In this document: positions 42,583-51,719 of the stretch, piece after piece
Position numbering within the stretch: the stretch's first letter is position 1
Layout: the number at the start of each line of letters is the position of its first letter
NCBI GenBank assembly: GCA_017399035.1
Contig: JAFQEM010000002.1
Location: 1-64,000, forward strand
Origin: Clostridia bacterium
GTDB lineage: Bacteria; Bacillota; Clostridia; Christensenellales; Borkfalkiaceae
Length of the DNA: 64,000 bases
Direction of reading: 5' to 3'
Notes under the pieces: model-generated
Database searches by the model: none
Told to the model about the DNA's origin: nothing
What the model saw: the letters and a program-made list of their open reading frames with translations, nothing else
Program-made: the position numbers and the translations under genes

Positions 42583-43005
42583 ATGAGAAACTATTTATCA
42601 AGAAGAAACAACAATTTAGGCTTTGGCTTTTTTGACGACGCGTTTGAAGATTTTTTTAAGCCCGTCTTTTACGGCGTAAGAGAAAACGCTATGAAAACGG
42701 ATATTAAAGAGGTAGAGGGCGGTCATGAACTTGCAGTAGATATGCCAGGGTTTGACAAGAAAGATATCAGTCTTTCTTTAGAGAACGGATATTTGAAAGT
42801 TGAGGCAAAAAAGCAAGAAAAAGAAGAAGATGAAAAATCGTTTATTCGCAGAGAGCGTGCATATTCTTGCTCAAGAACCTTTTACGTTGGCGACGGCGTA
42901 ACCGAAAACGACGTGAAAGCAAAATATAACAACGGAACGCTTGAACTTTTTATTCCTAAAAAAGAAAAAGAACTTCCGCAAAAGAGAAATATTGAAATAG
43001 AATAA
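42583..43005 (+). CDS. Hsp20/alpha-crystallin small heat-shock protein
   Basis: The 140-residue chaperone prevents aggregation of unfolding proteins without ATP. The alpha-crystallin domain spans about residues 37-135: ELAVDMPGFDKKDISLSLENG, RRERAYSCSRTFYV and YNNGTLELFIPKKE. The N-terminal FFDDAFEDFFKP is typical of clostridial Hsp18. It is under HrcA control through the tandem CIRCE and monocistronic, with a strong terminator. GGAGTA precedes the ATG. Confidence 0.93.
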   Translation: MRNYLSRRNNNLGFGFFDDAFEDFFKPVFYGVRENAMKTDIKEVEGGHELAVDMPGFDKKDISLSLENGYLKVEAKKQEKEEDEKSFIRRERAYSCSRTFYVGDGVTENDVKAKYNNGTLELFIPKKEKELPQKRNIEIE

Positions 43006-43020
43006 CAATTTAGCATCAAT

Positions 43021-43064
43021 AACAACTAGCCCTTTGAATACTTTCATAGGGCTAGTTGTTTTTT
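43021..43064 (+). terminator. terminator after hsp20
   Basis: AACAACTAGCCCT and AGGGCTAGTTGTT form a perfect 13-bp stem followed by TTTT. Confidence 0.85.
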
Positions 43065-43180
43065 AAATAATAAAAATTTATAAAGTTATTAAAAATTTGC
43101 ACCGTTTTCTATTTTTTAATACACGGTTGGTATACTATTTTAGGAATTTAAAAAGTCTTAAAAAAACCCTGTTAATATGC

Positions 43181-43209
43181 TTGACAAAATTCGGGGGGGG
43201 GGGTATAAT
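43181..43209 (+). promoter_or_regulatory. promoter with 11-G spacer tract (phase-variable candidate)
   Basis: TTGACA at 43181-43186 and TATAAT at 43204-43209 are exactly 17 apart, and 11 of the spacer bases are consecutive Gs (43193-43203). Slippage of the G tract would change the -35/-10 distance to 16 or 18 and so the strength of the promoter. The neisserial porA promoter works in this way. It drives the SipW-type surface protein. Confidence 0.75.
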
Positions 43210-43282
43210 ATTCTCACAATTTATGGCATATGCTTGCAGTTTGAAAAGTAAAATTAAAATGCCATAGGAAAAGGAGAAATAT

Positions 43283-45280
43283 ATGAAGAAAAAACTTTTA
43301 CTCACTTCAATTCTCTCAATAATAATGTGTTTTTCTCTCATATGCGGAGCAACGTTTGCATTATTTACGAGCGAATCTAAAGTAAACATTGCAGTTACTT
43401 CAGGTACGGTTAGCGTTAAGGCTATCCCTGAAATAGTGCAAGAAGAAACTAATATGTTTTCTGGCAACGCAAAAATAGAAAACGGCAAAGTCGTTATTGA
43501 TAGAATTTTGCCGTCAGATAGCGTTAAAGTAAACGTAAAAATTGACAACTTGAGCGACGTTAACGTTAAGTACAGAACGGTTGTTATGTGTGAAGATGAT
43601 AACGCTTTAACTCGTGAACTGGTTATTAAACTTGACGGTAAAGATTTTAGCAAGTTGGCAGAAAGTAAGTGGTATGCGCTTGAACCTAACGTAGACGGCG
43701 AAACTGTTGAAGTTGTTATTAGTTTGCCTACCGAGGCTTATTTGAGCAACGGAAACAACACTTGCACGTTGACCGTAATTGTTGAGGCTGTTCAAGGCAA
43801 CGCACCTACATACGACCCGTTACCCCCTGCAGAAGTTATCAAAATGACTGAAGAAGAAAAAAGTATAGTTCCTAATGGAAGTAACGTTGTTGTTCAAGAC
43901 TTGAACGTTCCCCTAAACGTTGAAACAGGTTTAACTTTCAAGGCTACGGAATTGCTTTCTGATGCACAAGCATCTCAATATGCAGACTGGATTGTAGATT
44001 ACGAATTGTCTTTTGATAAAGATATCGTTTACGTTTATGCAAACAACAATGAAGTAATTCCGTCTATAAGAGCAGACTTGTTCTTGATAGGCGAATATCA
44101 AATGTATAGTGATTTCAAACTTCCAGTAGACGGTGGTGATTACTGGGTACCGCTACCTCTATTATTCCCAGGAATGGGAACGGTTGACGGCATTGAAGAA
44201 GAAGTAGACGCAAACGGTCAAATCACCATAACCTTAAAAGCAGGCACACAACTTCGCGTTATGAAAGATTTACTTGCTAAAATGGATTTAGATTTTACTT
44301 TTGCATATACCGACGTAGTAAGTCTTGTCAACGAATTTAAATGTGGTATCGTAACAGATGTTGAAAGTTTAGGTTTTGGTCATCAAAATACAGTTGCTAG
44401 ATTTACTGGCGTAAATTTGTCACTTTGCATTTACGAGGCTAAAAAATATGTAGAAATTGAAAACGGCGCAACGTTTGAAGTTGTAAACTTTAAAGATACT
44501 CTCAATAATAAAGTAGAAGTTAGCGCGGGTTCTACCAAAGAAGAAAAGGCTAGTGCATTACAAAACGCATTGCAAGATATAGATACAAAAGAGGCAACAA
44601 TTTCTGCTGAAAATGAAGAACTCGTTTGGGAAACTGGTGCTGGCATAGGTTCAACGCCTATTATTGAAAACGGAAAAACCGAAACTTTAACTTTTGACGG
44701 AGGCGAAAACGGCGCAACGTTTACGGCAACGGGCAAAGGTGTTGGTTCTATTGCTAACAGAACTGCAAATGGAAAGTTGATTTTCAAAAACGTTACTTTT
44801 ATTGACGAAAGCATTTCTTATGCAGAAGGTAGTTGGGAATACGGTTATTTAGAGTTTGCAGGCGACGTTGAATTTTATGATTGTAAGTTTGAAAATGCAA
44901 TTATGATGGAAACAACAAACGCAAAATTCGTAAACTGCACGTTTAATTCTAACAATGCAAACGAATATGACGTTTGGGTAAGTGATGGCAATGCAACCTT
45001 TATTGAGTGTACTTTCCTCGGCTATCGTGGTTTAAAAATTCACGAGGCGTACGGTTCAGAAGTTGACACAGTAATTGTTGACAGTTGCGAGTTTGGACCT
45101 TTAGCAAAAAAACCTGGCGTTGCAATAGGTGATTTAAATGCAGATACCACCGTATCTATTAGATTTAGCACTTTCACCAACTGTCAAGCAGGTGACCAAG
45201 GTAAATATATTTATGAAAGTGATACGGACGTTACGTCTTTCAATTTTATAAATGAAAGCAATACTATAACAAATAATTAA
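43283..45280 (+). CDS. SipW-type secreted surface protein with beta-helix-like C-terminus (665 aa)
   Basis: The 665-residue protein opens with a SipW-dependent-type signal peptide: basic MKKK, hydrophobic core, and the characteristic GATFALFTSES, as in TasA/camelysin-like proteins. Residues 30-170 look like a TasA-type beta domain (VNIAVTSGTVSVKA, DRILPSDSVKVNVKIDN). A middle domain follows, then from about 470 a repetitive part with LTFDGGENGATFTATG, KFVNCTFNSNN and TFIECTF that resembles right-handed beta-helix rungs. No sortase motif or C-terminal membrane helix is seen, and no sipW gene lies in the window. A role as surface fibre or adhesin is likely. Expression is probably phase-variable through its G-tract promoter. 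AAGGAGAA precedes the ATG. Confidence 0.75.
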   Translation: MKKKLLLTSILSIIMCFSLICGATFALFTSESKVNIAVTSGTVSVKAIPEIVQEETNMFSGNAKIENGKVVIDRILPSDSVKVNVKIDNLSDVNVKYRTVVMCEDDNALTRELVIKLDGKDFSKLAESKWYALEPNVDGETVEVVISLPTEAYLSNGNNTCTLTVIVEAVQGNAPTYDPLPPAEVIKMTEEEKSIVPNGSNVVVQDLNVPLNVETGLTFKATELLSDAQASQYADWIVDYELSFDKDIVYVYANNNEVIPSIRADLFLIGEYQMYSDFKLPVDGGDYWVPLPLLFPGMGTVDGIEEEVDANGQITITLKAGTQLRVMKDLLAKMDLDFTFAYTDVVSLVNEFKCGIVTDVESLGFGHQNTVARFTGVNLSLCIYEAKKYVEIENGATFEVVNFKDTLNNKVEVSAGSTKEEKASALQNALQDIDTKEATISAENEELVWETGAGIGSTPIIENGKTETLTFDGGENGATFTATGKGVGSIANRTANGKLIFKNVTFIDESISYAEGSWEYGYLEFAGDVEFYDCKFENAIMMETTNAKFVNCTFNSNNANEYDVWVSDGNATFIECTFLGYRGLKIHEAYGSEVDTVIVDSCEFGPLAKKPGVAIGDLNADTTVSIRFSTFTNCQAGDQGKYIYESDTDVTSFNFINESNTITNN

Positions 45281-45299
45281 ACGTATTGATTGCTAAAAC

Positions 45300-45331
45300 G
45301 GGTGAGAAATTTTTCTCGCCCTTTCTTTTTT
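45300..45331 (+). terminator. terminator after surface protein gene
   Basis: GGGTGAGAAA and TTTCTCGCCC form a 10-bp stem (one G-T pair), followed by TTTCTTTTTT. Confidence 0.8.
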
Positions 45332-45361
45332 AATTAAATTTAGCAAAAACGCTTAAAATAG

Positions 45362-45389
45362 TTGACAAATATTTTATCGGGATTATAAT
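45362..45389 (+). promoter_or_regulatory. promoter of htpG
   Basis: TTGACA at 45362-45367 and TATAAT at 45384-45389, 16 apart, immediately before a CIRCE operator. Confidence 0.75.
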
Positions 45390-45394
45390 ATATT

Positions 45395-45421
45395 TTAGCA
45401 CTTGAAACCAAAGAGTGCTAA
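45395..45421 (+). promoter_or_regulatory. CIRCE operator of htpG
   Basis: TTAGCACTT-N9-GAGTGCTAA, one mismatch from consensus, lying between the -10 box and the htpG start codon. Confidence 0.9.
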
Positions 45422-45441
45422 AATTTGACGGAGATGACAAA

Positions 45442-47313
45442 ATGAAACAATTTAAAACGGAATCAAAAAGAATTTTAGATTTAATGATAAATTCAATCTA
45501 TACCAACAAAGAAATTTTCTTGCGTGAAATAGTTTCAAACGCAAGCGACGCTATTGATAAACTTAAGTTTATATCACTCACCGACACAAAAATCGGCAGT
45601 GATTTTAAAATCAATATTGCAATAGATAAAAACGCGCGCACGCTTACCATTGAAGATAACGGAATCGGTATGACCGATAAAGATTTAGAAAAAAATCTTG
45701 GAACTATTGCAGAATCTGGCACGCTTGCATTTAAAAAAGAAAATGCAGGTAAAAGTGATAACGAACTCATAGGTCAATTTGGCGTAGGGTTCTATTCTGC
45801 GTTTATGGTTGCCGATAAAATTGAAGTTTATACCAAAGCATACGGTGCGGACAAGGCTTATAAGTGGGCAAGCGCAGGCGCAGAGGGTTATACGATTGAA
45901 GAAACCGATAAAGAGGGGCTGGGCACTAAAATAGTTCTCTACTTAAAGGCAGACGTAGAAGATTATAAATATTCCGACTATTTAGAAGAATATAAAATTA
46001 GTTCTTTAATTAAAGAATATTCAGATTATATTCGTTATCCTATTCAAATGCTTACCACTCGTTCAAAAAGAAAAGAGGGTAGCCCTGACGACAAGCCAGA
46101 GTATGAACAAGTTAGCGAACTTGAAACGCTTAACAGTATGGTTCCTATTTGGAAAAAGCCAAAGTCAGAAGTTACTGAAGATAACTTAAAAGAATTTTAC
46201 AAAAATGAATTCCACGACTATCAAGACCCCTTAAAGAGTGTTTACGCTAAAATAGAGGGTACGGTTACTTACGATACTTTGTTGTTCGTTCCCCAACGCG
46301 CGCCATACGATTATTATTCTAAAGACTATAAAAAGGGTGTTAAACTTTATTGCAACGGCGTTATGATTATGGAAAAGTGCGAACAACTTATTCCTGATTA
46401 TTTTGGCTTTATAAAAGGTATTGTAGATTCTTCTGATTTGTCGCTAAATATCTCTCGTGAAATTTTGCAACAAGATAGACAAGTTAAGGCTATTGCAAAC
46501 AGTTTAGAAAAGAAAATATCGTCAGAACTTAAAAAGATGATGGAAGACGATAGAGAAAATTATGAAAAATTGTTTGCGGAATTTGGTCTTTCTATCAAGT
46601 TTGGCGTTTACGCTGGCTTTGGTATGAATAAAGATAAACTAAAAGATTTTCTTATGTTCTATTCGTCAAAGAAAGAAAAACTCGTTACTCTTGCCGAATA
46701 CGTTAAAGAAATGCCCGAAGGTCAAAGCGAAATTTATTATGCTTGTGGTGAAAGTTATGAAAAGATTTCCGCTCTTCCACAAATTGAAAAGGCTAAAGAC
46801 AAAGGCTATGAAATTCTTTTCTTCAAAGACGGCGTTGACGAGTTCGTTGCTAAAATTCTGATTGATTACGAGGGTAAAAAGTTTAAGTCAGTTTCAGAGG
46901 CAGACTTTTCTTTAGATACCGAAGAAGAAAAGAAAGAATTAGACCAAAAACGTGAAGAGTTTAAAGACTTGCTTTATGCCGTTAAAGACGCTTTAGGTGA
47001 TAAAGTTAAAGAAGTAAGATTAACTTCAAAACTAAAAACTTATCCCGTTTGTCTTACCGCTGGTGGCGACGTTTCAATCGAAATGGAAAAGGTGTTTAAC
47101 TCAATGCCTAATGCAGCCGGCAACGTTAAAGCAGAAAAGATTTTGGAAATTAGCGCAACGCACAAAGTTTTAGATAAACTTAAAAATGCGGTGGAAAATA
47201 AAGACCTTTTGAAAAAATACGCTATAGTTTTATACGAACAGGCAAGGCTTTTAGAAGGGCTTTCTATCGACGACGTTACCGAGTTTGTTACGGCTATGTC
47301 GGATATTATCTAA
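45442..47313 (+). CDS. htpG: Hsp90-family chaperone HtpG
   Basis: The 623-residue ATP-dependent chaperone has the GHKL ATPase domain at the N-terminus: IYTNKEIFLREIVSNASDA, the DNGIGMT motif, and the GQFGVGFYSAFMV lid region. A middle domain with SLNISREILQQ and a C-terminal dimerisation domain follow. I choose the ATG at 45442 with GGAG upstream; the nine-codon longer frame starts inside CIRCE. It is directly HrcA-controlled, unlike Bacillus subtilis htpG. It is monocistronic with a terminator. Confidence 0.95.
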   Translation: MKQFKTESKRILDLMINSIYTNKEIFLREIVSNASDAIDKLKFISLTDTKIGSDFKINIAIDKNARTLTIEDNGIGMTDKDLEKNLGTIAESGTLAFKKENAGKSDNELIGQFGVGFYSAFMVADKIEVYTKAYGADKAYKWASAGAEGYTIEETDKEGLGTKIVLYLKADVEDYKYSDYLEEYKISSLIKEYSDYIRYPIQMLTTRSKRKEGSPDDKPEYEQVSELETLNSMVPIWKKPKSEVTEDNLKEFYKNEFHDYQDPLKSVYAKIEGTVTYDTLLFVPQRAPYDYYSKDYKKGVKLYCNGVMIMEKCEQLIPDYFGFIKGIVDSSDLSLNISREILQQDRQVKAIANSLEKKISSELKKMMEDDRENYEKLFAEFGLSIKFGVYAGFGMNKDKLKDFLMFYSSKKEKLVTLAEYVKEMPEGQSEIYYACGESYEKISALPQIEKAKDKGYEILFFKDGVDEFVAKILIDYEGKKFKSVSEADFSLDTEEEKKELDQKREEFKDLLYAVKDALGDKVKEVRLTSKLKTYPVCLTAGGDVSIEMEKVFNSMPNAAGNVKAEKILEISATHKVLDKLKNAVENKDLLKKYAIVLYEQARLLEGLSIDDVTEFVTAMSDII

Positions 47314-47321
47314 AAAACAAC

Positions 47322-47361
47322 AAAAAATCCTTAAAACATTATTCGTTTTTAAGGATTTTTT
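47322..47361 (+). terminator. terminator after htpG
   Basis: AAAAAATCCTTAAAA and TTTTAAGGATTTTTT form a long A/T-rich stem around a 9-10-base loop, ending in Ts. Confidence 0.78.
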
Positions 47362-47414
47362 AATATATTTATGTTAAAATGTATATATTCTATATTTCTG
47401 GGAGAAATACTTAA

Positions 47415-50400
47415 ATGTTAAGGCTGTGCGACATTACAAAAAACTATAAAGTTGCCGGTGGCGAAATTGAAGTTCTTAAAGGACTTAATATCGCTTTTAG
47501 AAAAAATGAATTCGTTTCTATTTTGGGTCCGTCTGGTTGCGGAAAAACTACCACGTTAAATATCGTGGGTGGTTTAGATAAATATACTTCAGGCGACCTT
47601 GTGATTGCGGGTAGAAGTACCAAAAATTTTACCGACCGTGATTGGGACGTGTATAGAAATCAGCGTATCGGTTTCGTTTTTCAAAGTTATAACCTAATTC
47701 CGCATCAAACGGTTTTGGGTAACGTTGAACTTGCGCTAACTATATCGGGTGTGTCTAAAGAAGAGCGTGTTGCTCGTTCTATTAAAGCCCTTGATAAAGT
47801 GGGGTTAAAAGGCGAATATTATAAACGCCCCAACCAACTATCTGGTGGTCAATGTCAACGTGTTGCTATTGCTCGTGCGCTTGTAAACGAACCTGATATA
47901 CTTCTTGCAGACGAACCGACAGGCGCGCTTGATAGTAAAACAAGCGTTCAAATTATGGACCTCATCAAAGAGATAAGTAAAGATAAACTTGTTATAATGG
48001 TTACGCATAATGCGGAAATTGCAGAGCAATATTCAACGCGTATAGTTAGGCTTGTTGACGGCGAAATTACCGAAGATACAAATCCCTATACATTTGAAGA
48101 AGAACAAGCGGAAAATCAAGTTCAAAATATTCAAACAAAAAACAAAAAAGAAAAGAAAGCTAAGGCAAAAATGAGCCTTTGGACGGCTTTTAAGTTATCC
48201 CTTCGCAACCTTTTTACCAAAAAAGGCAGAACTATTTTAACTTCATTTGCAGGTTCTATCGGAATTATAGGTATAGCACTTATTCTTGCAGTTTCACAGG
48301 GGACTACTGCGTACATAAATCACGTTCAAGAGGCAACGCTTTCTTCATATCCTTTAACTATAGAATCGACGTCTATGGATTTAACTGCATTGATGAAAAG
48401 TTTCATGGGCGTAGGAAATAGCGGAAACAAACACCCTAACGATAAGGTTTATAAAGACCCTATTATCGGGGAATTAGTCAATGCGCTTGCTCAAACAGGC
48501 AAAACGGAAAACGACTTAAAGTCGTTCAAAAAGCATCTTGAAAGCGAAATTGAAAAAGAAGATTCTAAACTTAACAATGCTATAAGCGGAATACAATATT
48601 CGTACGATTTAGAATTAGATATTTACACGAAAAATATTGATAATCAAATAATAAAAGCAGATACAGGCGAACTTATGACGGATATGATTGCAAGGTATAT
48701 GCTTGGCGTATCCTCTCAAGGTGGAAATAGCGGTTCTAATGCAAACTCTTCTTCAAATGAAAGCGGTATGTTTTCTATGATGATGGGTGGCGGTGGAATG
48801 TGGCAAGAACTATTGCCCGCAAAAGACGGTGGCGTTATCAATGATTTAATAAAAAGTCAGTATGATAAAATTTACGGCGAGTGGCCTAGTTCGTATAACG
48901 AAATAGTGCTTGTTGTAAACGACAAAAACGAACTTGACGACCTAACTTTATATGCTTTAGGTTTGATAAGTGAAACAGAAATAGATGCAATTTTAGATGC
49001 GGCAATCAACAATAAAGAGTTAGAAACTGTTGACAAGAGTTGGACTTATAAAGAAATTTGCGAAAGAACGTTTAAGACTATTTTACCTTACGAGTGTTAT
49101 AGAAAGGCTGGTAATAGTTATACCGATTTAAGAAAATTTCCTGAAAGTCTTGAAATTTTATACCAAAGCGGACTTGAACTTAAAGTTACGGGTATCATTA
49201 AGCCTGACAAAGAATCTGAAAACCATATGATTTCAGGTTCTATCGGTTACACTTATAAACTTACTGAATACATCATTGAGCACGCAAAAGACGCCGACGT
49301 TGTTAAAGACCAACTGGCAAATCCTAACGTAGACGTGTTGACGGGGTTGCCCTTTAAGTCCACAACGGGAAATCTTACTGATGCGGAAAAAGAAACAGCG
49401 TTTAGAAATTACGTAAATGCACTTGACCAAGACGGTAAAGCAGATATCTATCTTGCAATTCAATGTATAATGCCCGAACAACAACTTATGGCAGAACTTG
49501 GTCAAAAAATGATGGAATACACCGTAATGGGTGAAGGTGGCGTTGTTGACCAAGTGGCGACTAGGGCGAAAAAAGAAGTTAAAGTTGCAGGGTTTATTGC
49601 TAGTCAAATGGGACTTTCCGCTGACGACGTTAAAGGCTATTTGCATGAAATTGACGACGAATCGCTAAACGGAATATTCACTGGTATAATCGCAACGGAA
49701 GTTCAAACTGCTTACGCTCAAAAAACTGCAATGGACCTTATGCAAACAATGCCGTCTAATGAAGATAGGGCAAACGCGCTTATAAATGCAATGCAAACGT
49801 ACACCACCGAACAATGCGCAAAATATTATGATAACGTAACAAAATTTTCTTCTTCTAGTTATGAAGATAATTTAATTTTACTTGGTTATCTAGATATTGA
49901 AAGCCCGTCTTCAATAAACATTTATGCGTCTTCTTTTGAAAATAAAGACGTGATTGTTGATGCAATAAATTCTTATAATAAGAGCGTTGAAGAAACCAAG
50001 GAAATAAAATATACCGATTATATGGGGCTTATGATGTCGTCTATTACGACCATAATTGATGCAATAACTTACGTTTTAATAGCCTTTGTTGCAATATCGT
50101 TGGTAGTTTCTTCAATTATGATAGGTGTTATAACGCTAATATCCGTTCAAGAAAGAACAAAAGAAATCGGCATATTGCGTTCTATCGGCGCATCAAAGAG
50201 AGACGTTTCAAACCTTTTCAATGCAGAAACTATTCTCATAGGTTTTGCGGCTGGTTTGGTGGGCGTTTTAACAACGTATCTTTTATGTATACCTATAAAT
50301 TTAATTTTGCAACTTTTAACAGGTATAGTTTCTCTAAAAGCAATTTTACCTATAAATGCAGCAATTATTTTAATTACAATAAGCGTTGTTTTAACTTTGA

Positions 50401-50468
50401 TATCTGGTATAATTCCGTCAAAGAGTGCGGCGCAAAAAGACCCTGTTGTAGCGCTTAGAACTGAATAA
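47415..50468 (+). CDS. ABC transporter, ATPase fused to FtsX-type permease
   Basis: This 1,017-residue fusion carries a LolD/MacB-class ATPase at residues 1-220: Walker A GPSGCGKT at 38-45, LSGGQ near 141, and LLADEPTGALD. A linker rich in Lys follows. One membrane helix lies at about 278-298, then a very large extracytoplasmic domain of about 570 residues, and three membrane helices (about 880-1005) carry the FtsX signature region with ERTKEIGILRSIGASKRDV. It resembles MacB-type mechanotransmission exporters acting on peptides, lipoproteins or antibiotics. In Gram-positives such proteins often protect against antimicrobial peptides, but no sensor kinase is adjacent. The substrate is unknown. 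Its own terminator follows. Confidence 0.88.
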   Translation: MLRLCDITKNYKVAGGEIEVLKGLNIAFRKNEFVSILGPSGCGKTTTLNIVGGLDKYTSGDLVIAGRSTKNFTDRDWDVYRNQRIGFVFQSYNLIPHQTVLGNVELALTISGVSKEERVARSIKALDKVGLKGEYYKRPNQLSGGQCQRVAIARALVNEPDILLADEPTGALDSKTSVQIMDLIKEISKDKLVIMVTHNAEIAEQYSTRIVRLVDGEITEDTNPYTFEEEQAENQVQNIQTKNKKEKKAKAKMSLWTAFKLSLRNLFTKKGRTILTSFAGSIGIIGIALILAVSQGTTAYINHVQEATLSSYPLTIESTSMDLTALMKSFMGVGNSGNKHPNDKVYKDPIIGELVNALAQTGKTENDLKSFKKHLESEIEKEDSKLNNAISGIQYSYDLELDIYTKNIDNQIIKADTGELMTDMIARYMLGVSSQGGNSGSNANSSSNESGMFSMMMGGGGMWQELLPAKDGGVINDLIKSQYDKIYGEWPSSYNEIVLVVNDKNELDDLTLYALGLISETEIDAILDAAINNKELETVDKSWTYKEICERTFKTILPYECYRKAGNSYTDLRKFPESLEILYQSGLELKVTGIIKPDKESENHMISGSIGYTYKLTEYIIEHAKDADVVKDQLANPNVDVLTGLPFKSTTGNLTDAEKETAFRNYVNALDQDGKADIYLAIQCIMPEQQLMAELGQKMMEYTVMGEGGVVDQVATRAKKEVKVAGFIASQMGLSADDVKGYLHEIDDESLNGIFTGIIATEVQTAYAQKTAMDLMQTMPSNEDRANALINAMQTYTTEQCAKYYDNVTKFSSSSYEDNLILLGYLDIESPSSINIYASSFENKDVIVDAINSYNKSVEETKEIKYTDYMGLMMSSITTIIDAITYVLIAFVAISLVVSSIMIGVITLISVQERTKEIGILRSIGASKRDVSNLFNAETILIGFAAGLVGVLTTYLLCIPINLILQLLTGIVSLKAILPINAAIILITISVVLTLISGIIPSKSAAQKDPVVALRTE

Positions 50469-50486
50469 TAAACTCAAAATATGCGT

Positions 50487-50519
50487 AAAGGCACTCTAAA
50501 TAATTAGGGTGCTTTTATT
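50487..50519 (+). terminator. terminator after ABC transporter
   Basis: AAAGGCACTCTA and TAGGGTGCTTTT form a 12-bp stem with two wobble pairs, followed by ATTTT. Confidence 0.65.
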
Positions 50520-50578
50520 TTGCTCTCAAATAGCAAAAAACAACTAAAATATATTTATTAAAAAGATGCTTAAATCCC

Positions 50579-50607
50579 TTGACAAACGCGCATAATAAGT
50601 GTACAAT
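50579..50607 (+). promoter_or_regulatory. promoter of hrcA-dnaK operon
   Basis: TTGACA at 50579-50584 and TACAAT at 50602-50607, 17 apart. Confidence 0.75.
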
Positions 50608-50618
50608 TATTTTGAAAG

Positions 50619-50645
50619 TTGGCAGTTGGGGTTAAAGAGTGCTAA
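50619..50645 (+). promoter_or_regulatory. CIRCE operator of hrcA-dnaK operon
   Basis: TTGGCAGTT-N9-GAGTGCTAA. The right half is perfect and the left half has three mismatches, suggesting weaker autorepression than at htpG. Confidence 0.8.
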
Positions 50646-50679
50646 CACAAACCCTGAATAAGTGCCAAGGAGTGTGTCA

Positions 50680-51705
50680 ATGAAACTTTCCGATAGGAAA
50701 AAAAAGATTTTGCAGTTGGTTGTTGACGATTATATATCTACGGCGCAACCAGTTTCAAGCAAAAGCATAACGGAAAAATATATGAATAACGTTAGTTCTG
50801 CAACGGTTAGAAGTGAACTTGCAGGTCTTGAAGAAATGGGTTTTTTAACTCAACTTCATACTTCAAGTGGCAGAGTTCCGTCGGTAGAGGCGTATAAACT
50901 TTATGTTTCTGAACTGATGGATAAATCAAAACTGACAAGCAAAGAACTTGGCGTTATTAAAAATGCGTTTAAAGACCACTCTGACAATCTTGAAAAAGTA
51001 GTTCAAAACGCCGTTAAGGTAATAAGCGACCTTACCGATTATACGTCGGTTGGATACACAAAGCACAGTGAAAAAGATAAAATTGTAAAAATTGACATTT
51101 TTAGATACAAAAAAAATCAAGCGCTTTTGCTTATCGTAACCGAAAATACACTCATTAGAGATAAGTTTATTAGTATTCCTGAAAGTATGACCGACGCGCA
51201 AATATTAGAGGCAAGCAATATGCTTTCTAAAATTTGCGTGGGCAAAGAGTTCGGCGAAATTGTAAAACTTACTGACGTTATAACAGAAGAATTTGAAACG
51301 TATAGAGAAATTTTTGAAAGCGTTATGACCGCCATTGAAGATTATATTTCTTCAAAAGATGCGCACGTTGTTATGGAAGGCGAGGGAAAGATATTAAACC
51401 ACCCCGAGTATAACGATTCAGAAAAGGTCAAAAATTTCTTGTCGGTTGTTACAAGTAAAAATAAAATTGCAGGACTTCTTGCAAATGAAAGTGATAATAT
51501 AGAAATCAACATAAAAATCGGTGGCGAAACAGGCAAAGAAATGCCGGAAGACTGTTCGTTAGTTACCGCAACGTATTCGGCAAGCGGAGTAAAAATAGGA
51601 ACTTACGGAGTAATAGGACCTCTTCGCATGGATTATCAAAAGGTTGTTTCCGTGCTTGAGGGCGTGGGCAAAATTCTTGAAGATATGTTGACTAATAAAG
51701 AATAA
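50680..51705 (+). CDS. hrcA: heat-inducible transcription repressor HrcA
   Basis: The 341-residue repressor binds CIRCE operators and is folded into its active form by GroEL. The N-terminal winged helix reads LSDRKKKILQLVVDDYISTA, PVSSKSITEKY, SSATVRSELAGLEEMGFL and HTSSGRVPS, all classic. The GAF-like and dimerisation parts follow, with YGVIGPLRMDY near the C-terminus. I choose the ATG at 50680 after AAGGAG. It lies behind its own CIRCE, so it is autoregulated, and it probably also controls hsp20 and htpG in this window. Confidence 0.95.
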   Translation: MKLSDRKKKILQLVVDDYISTAQPVSSKSITEKYMNNVSSATVRSELAGLEEMGFLTQLHTSSGRVPSVEAYKLYVSELMDKSKLTSKELGVIKNAFKDHSDNLEKVVQNAVKVISDLTDYTSVGYTKHSEKDKIVKIDIFRYKKNQALLLIVTENTLIRDKFISIPESMTDAQILEASNMLSKICVGKEFGEIVKLTDVITEEFETYREIFESVMTAIEDYISSKDAHVVMEGEGKILNHPEYNDSEKVKNFLSVVTSKNKIAGLLANESDNIEINIKIGGETGKEMPEDCSLVTATYSASGVKIGTYGVIGPLRMDYQKVVSVLEGVGKILEDMLTNKE

Positions 51706-51719
51706 AAAGGACTAATAAA

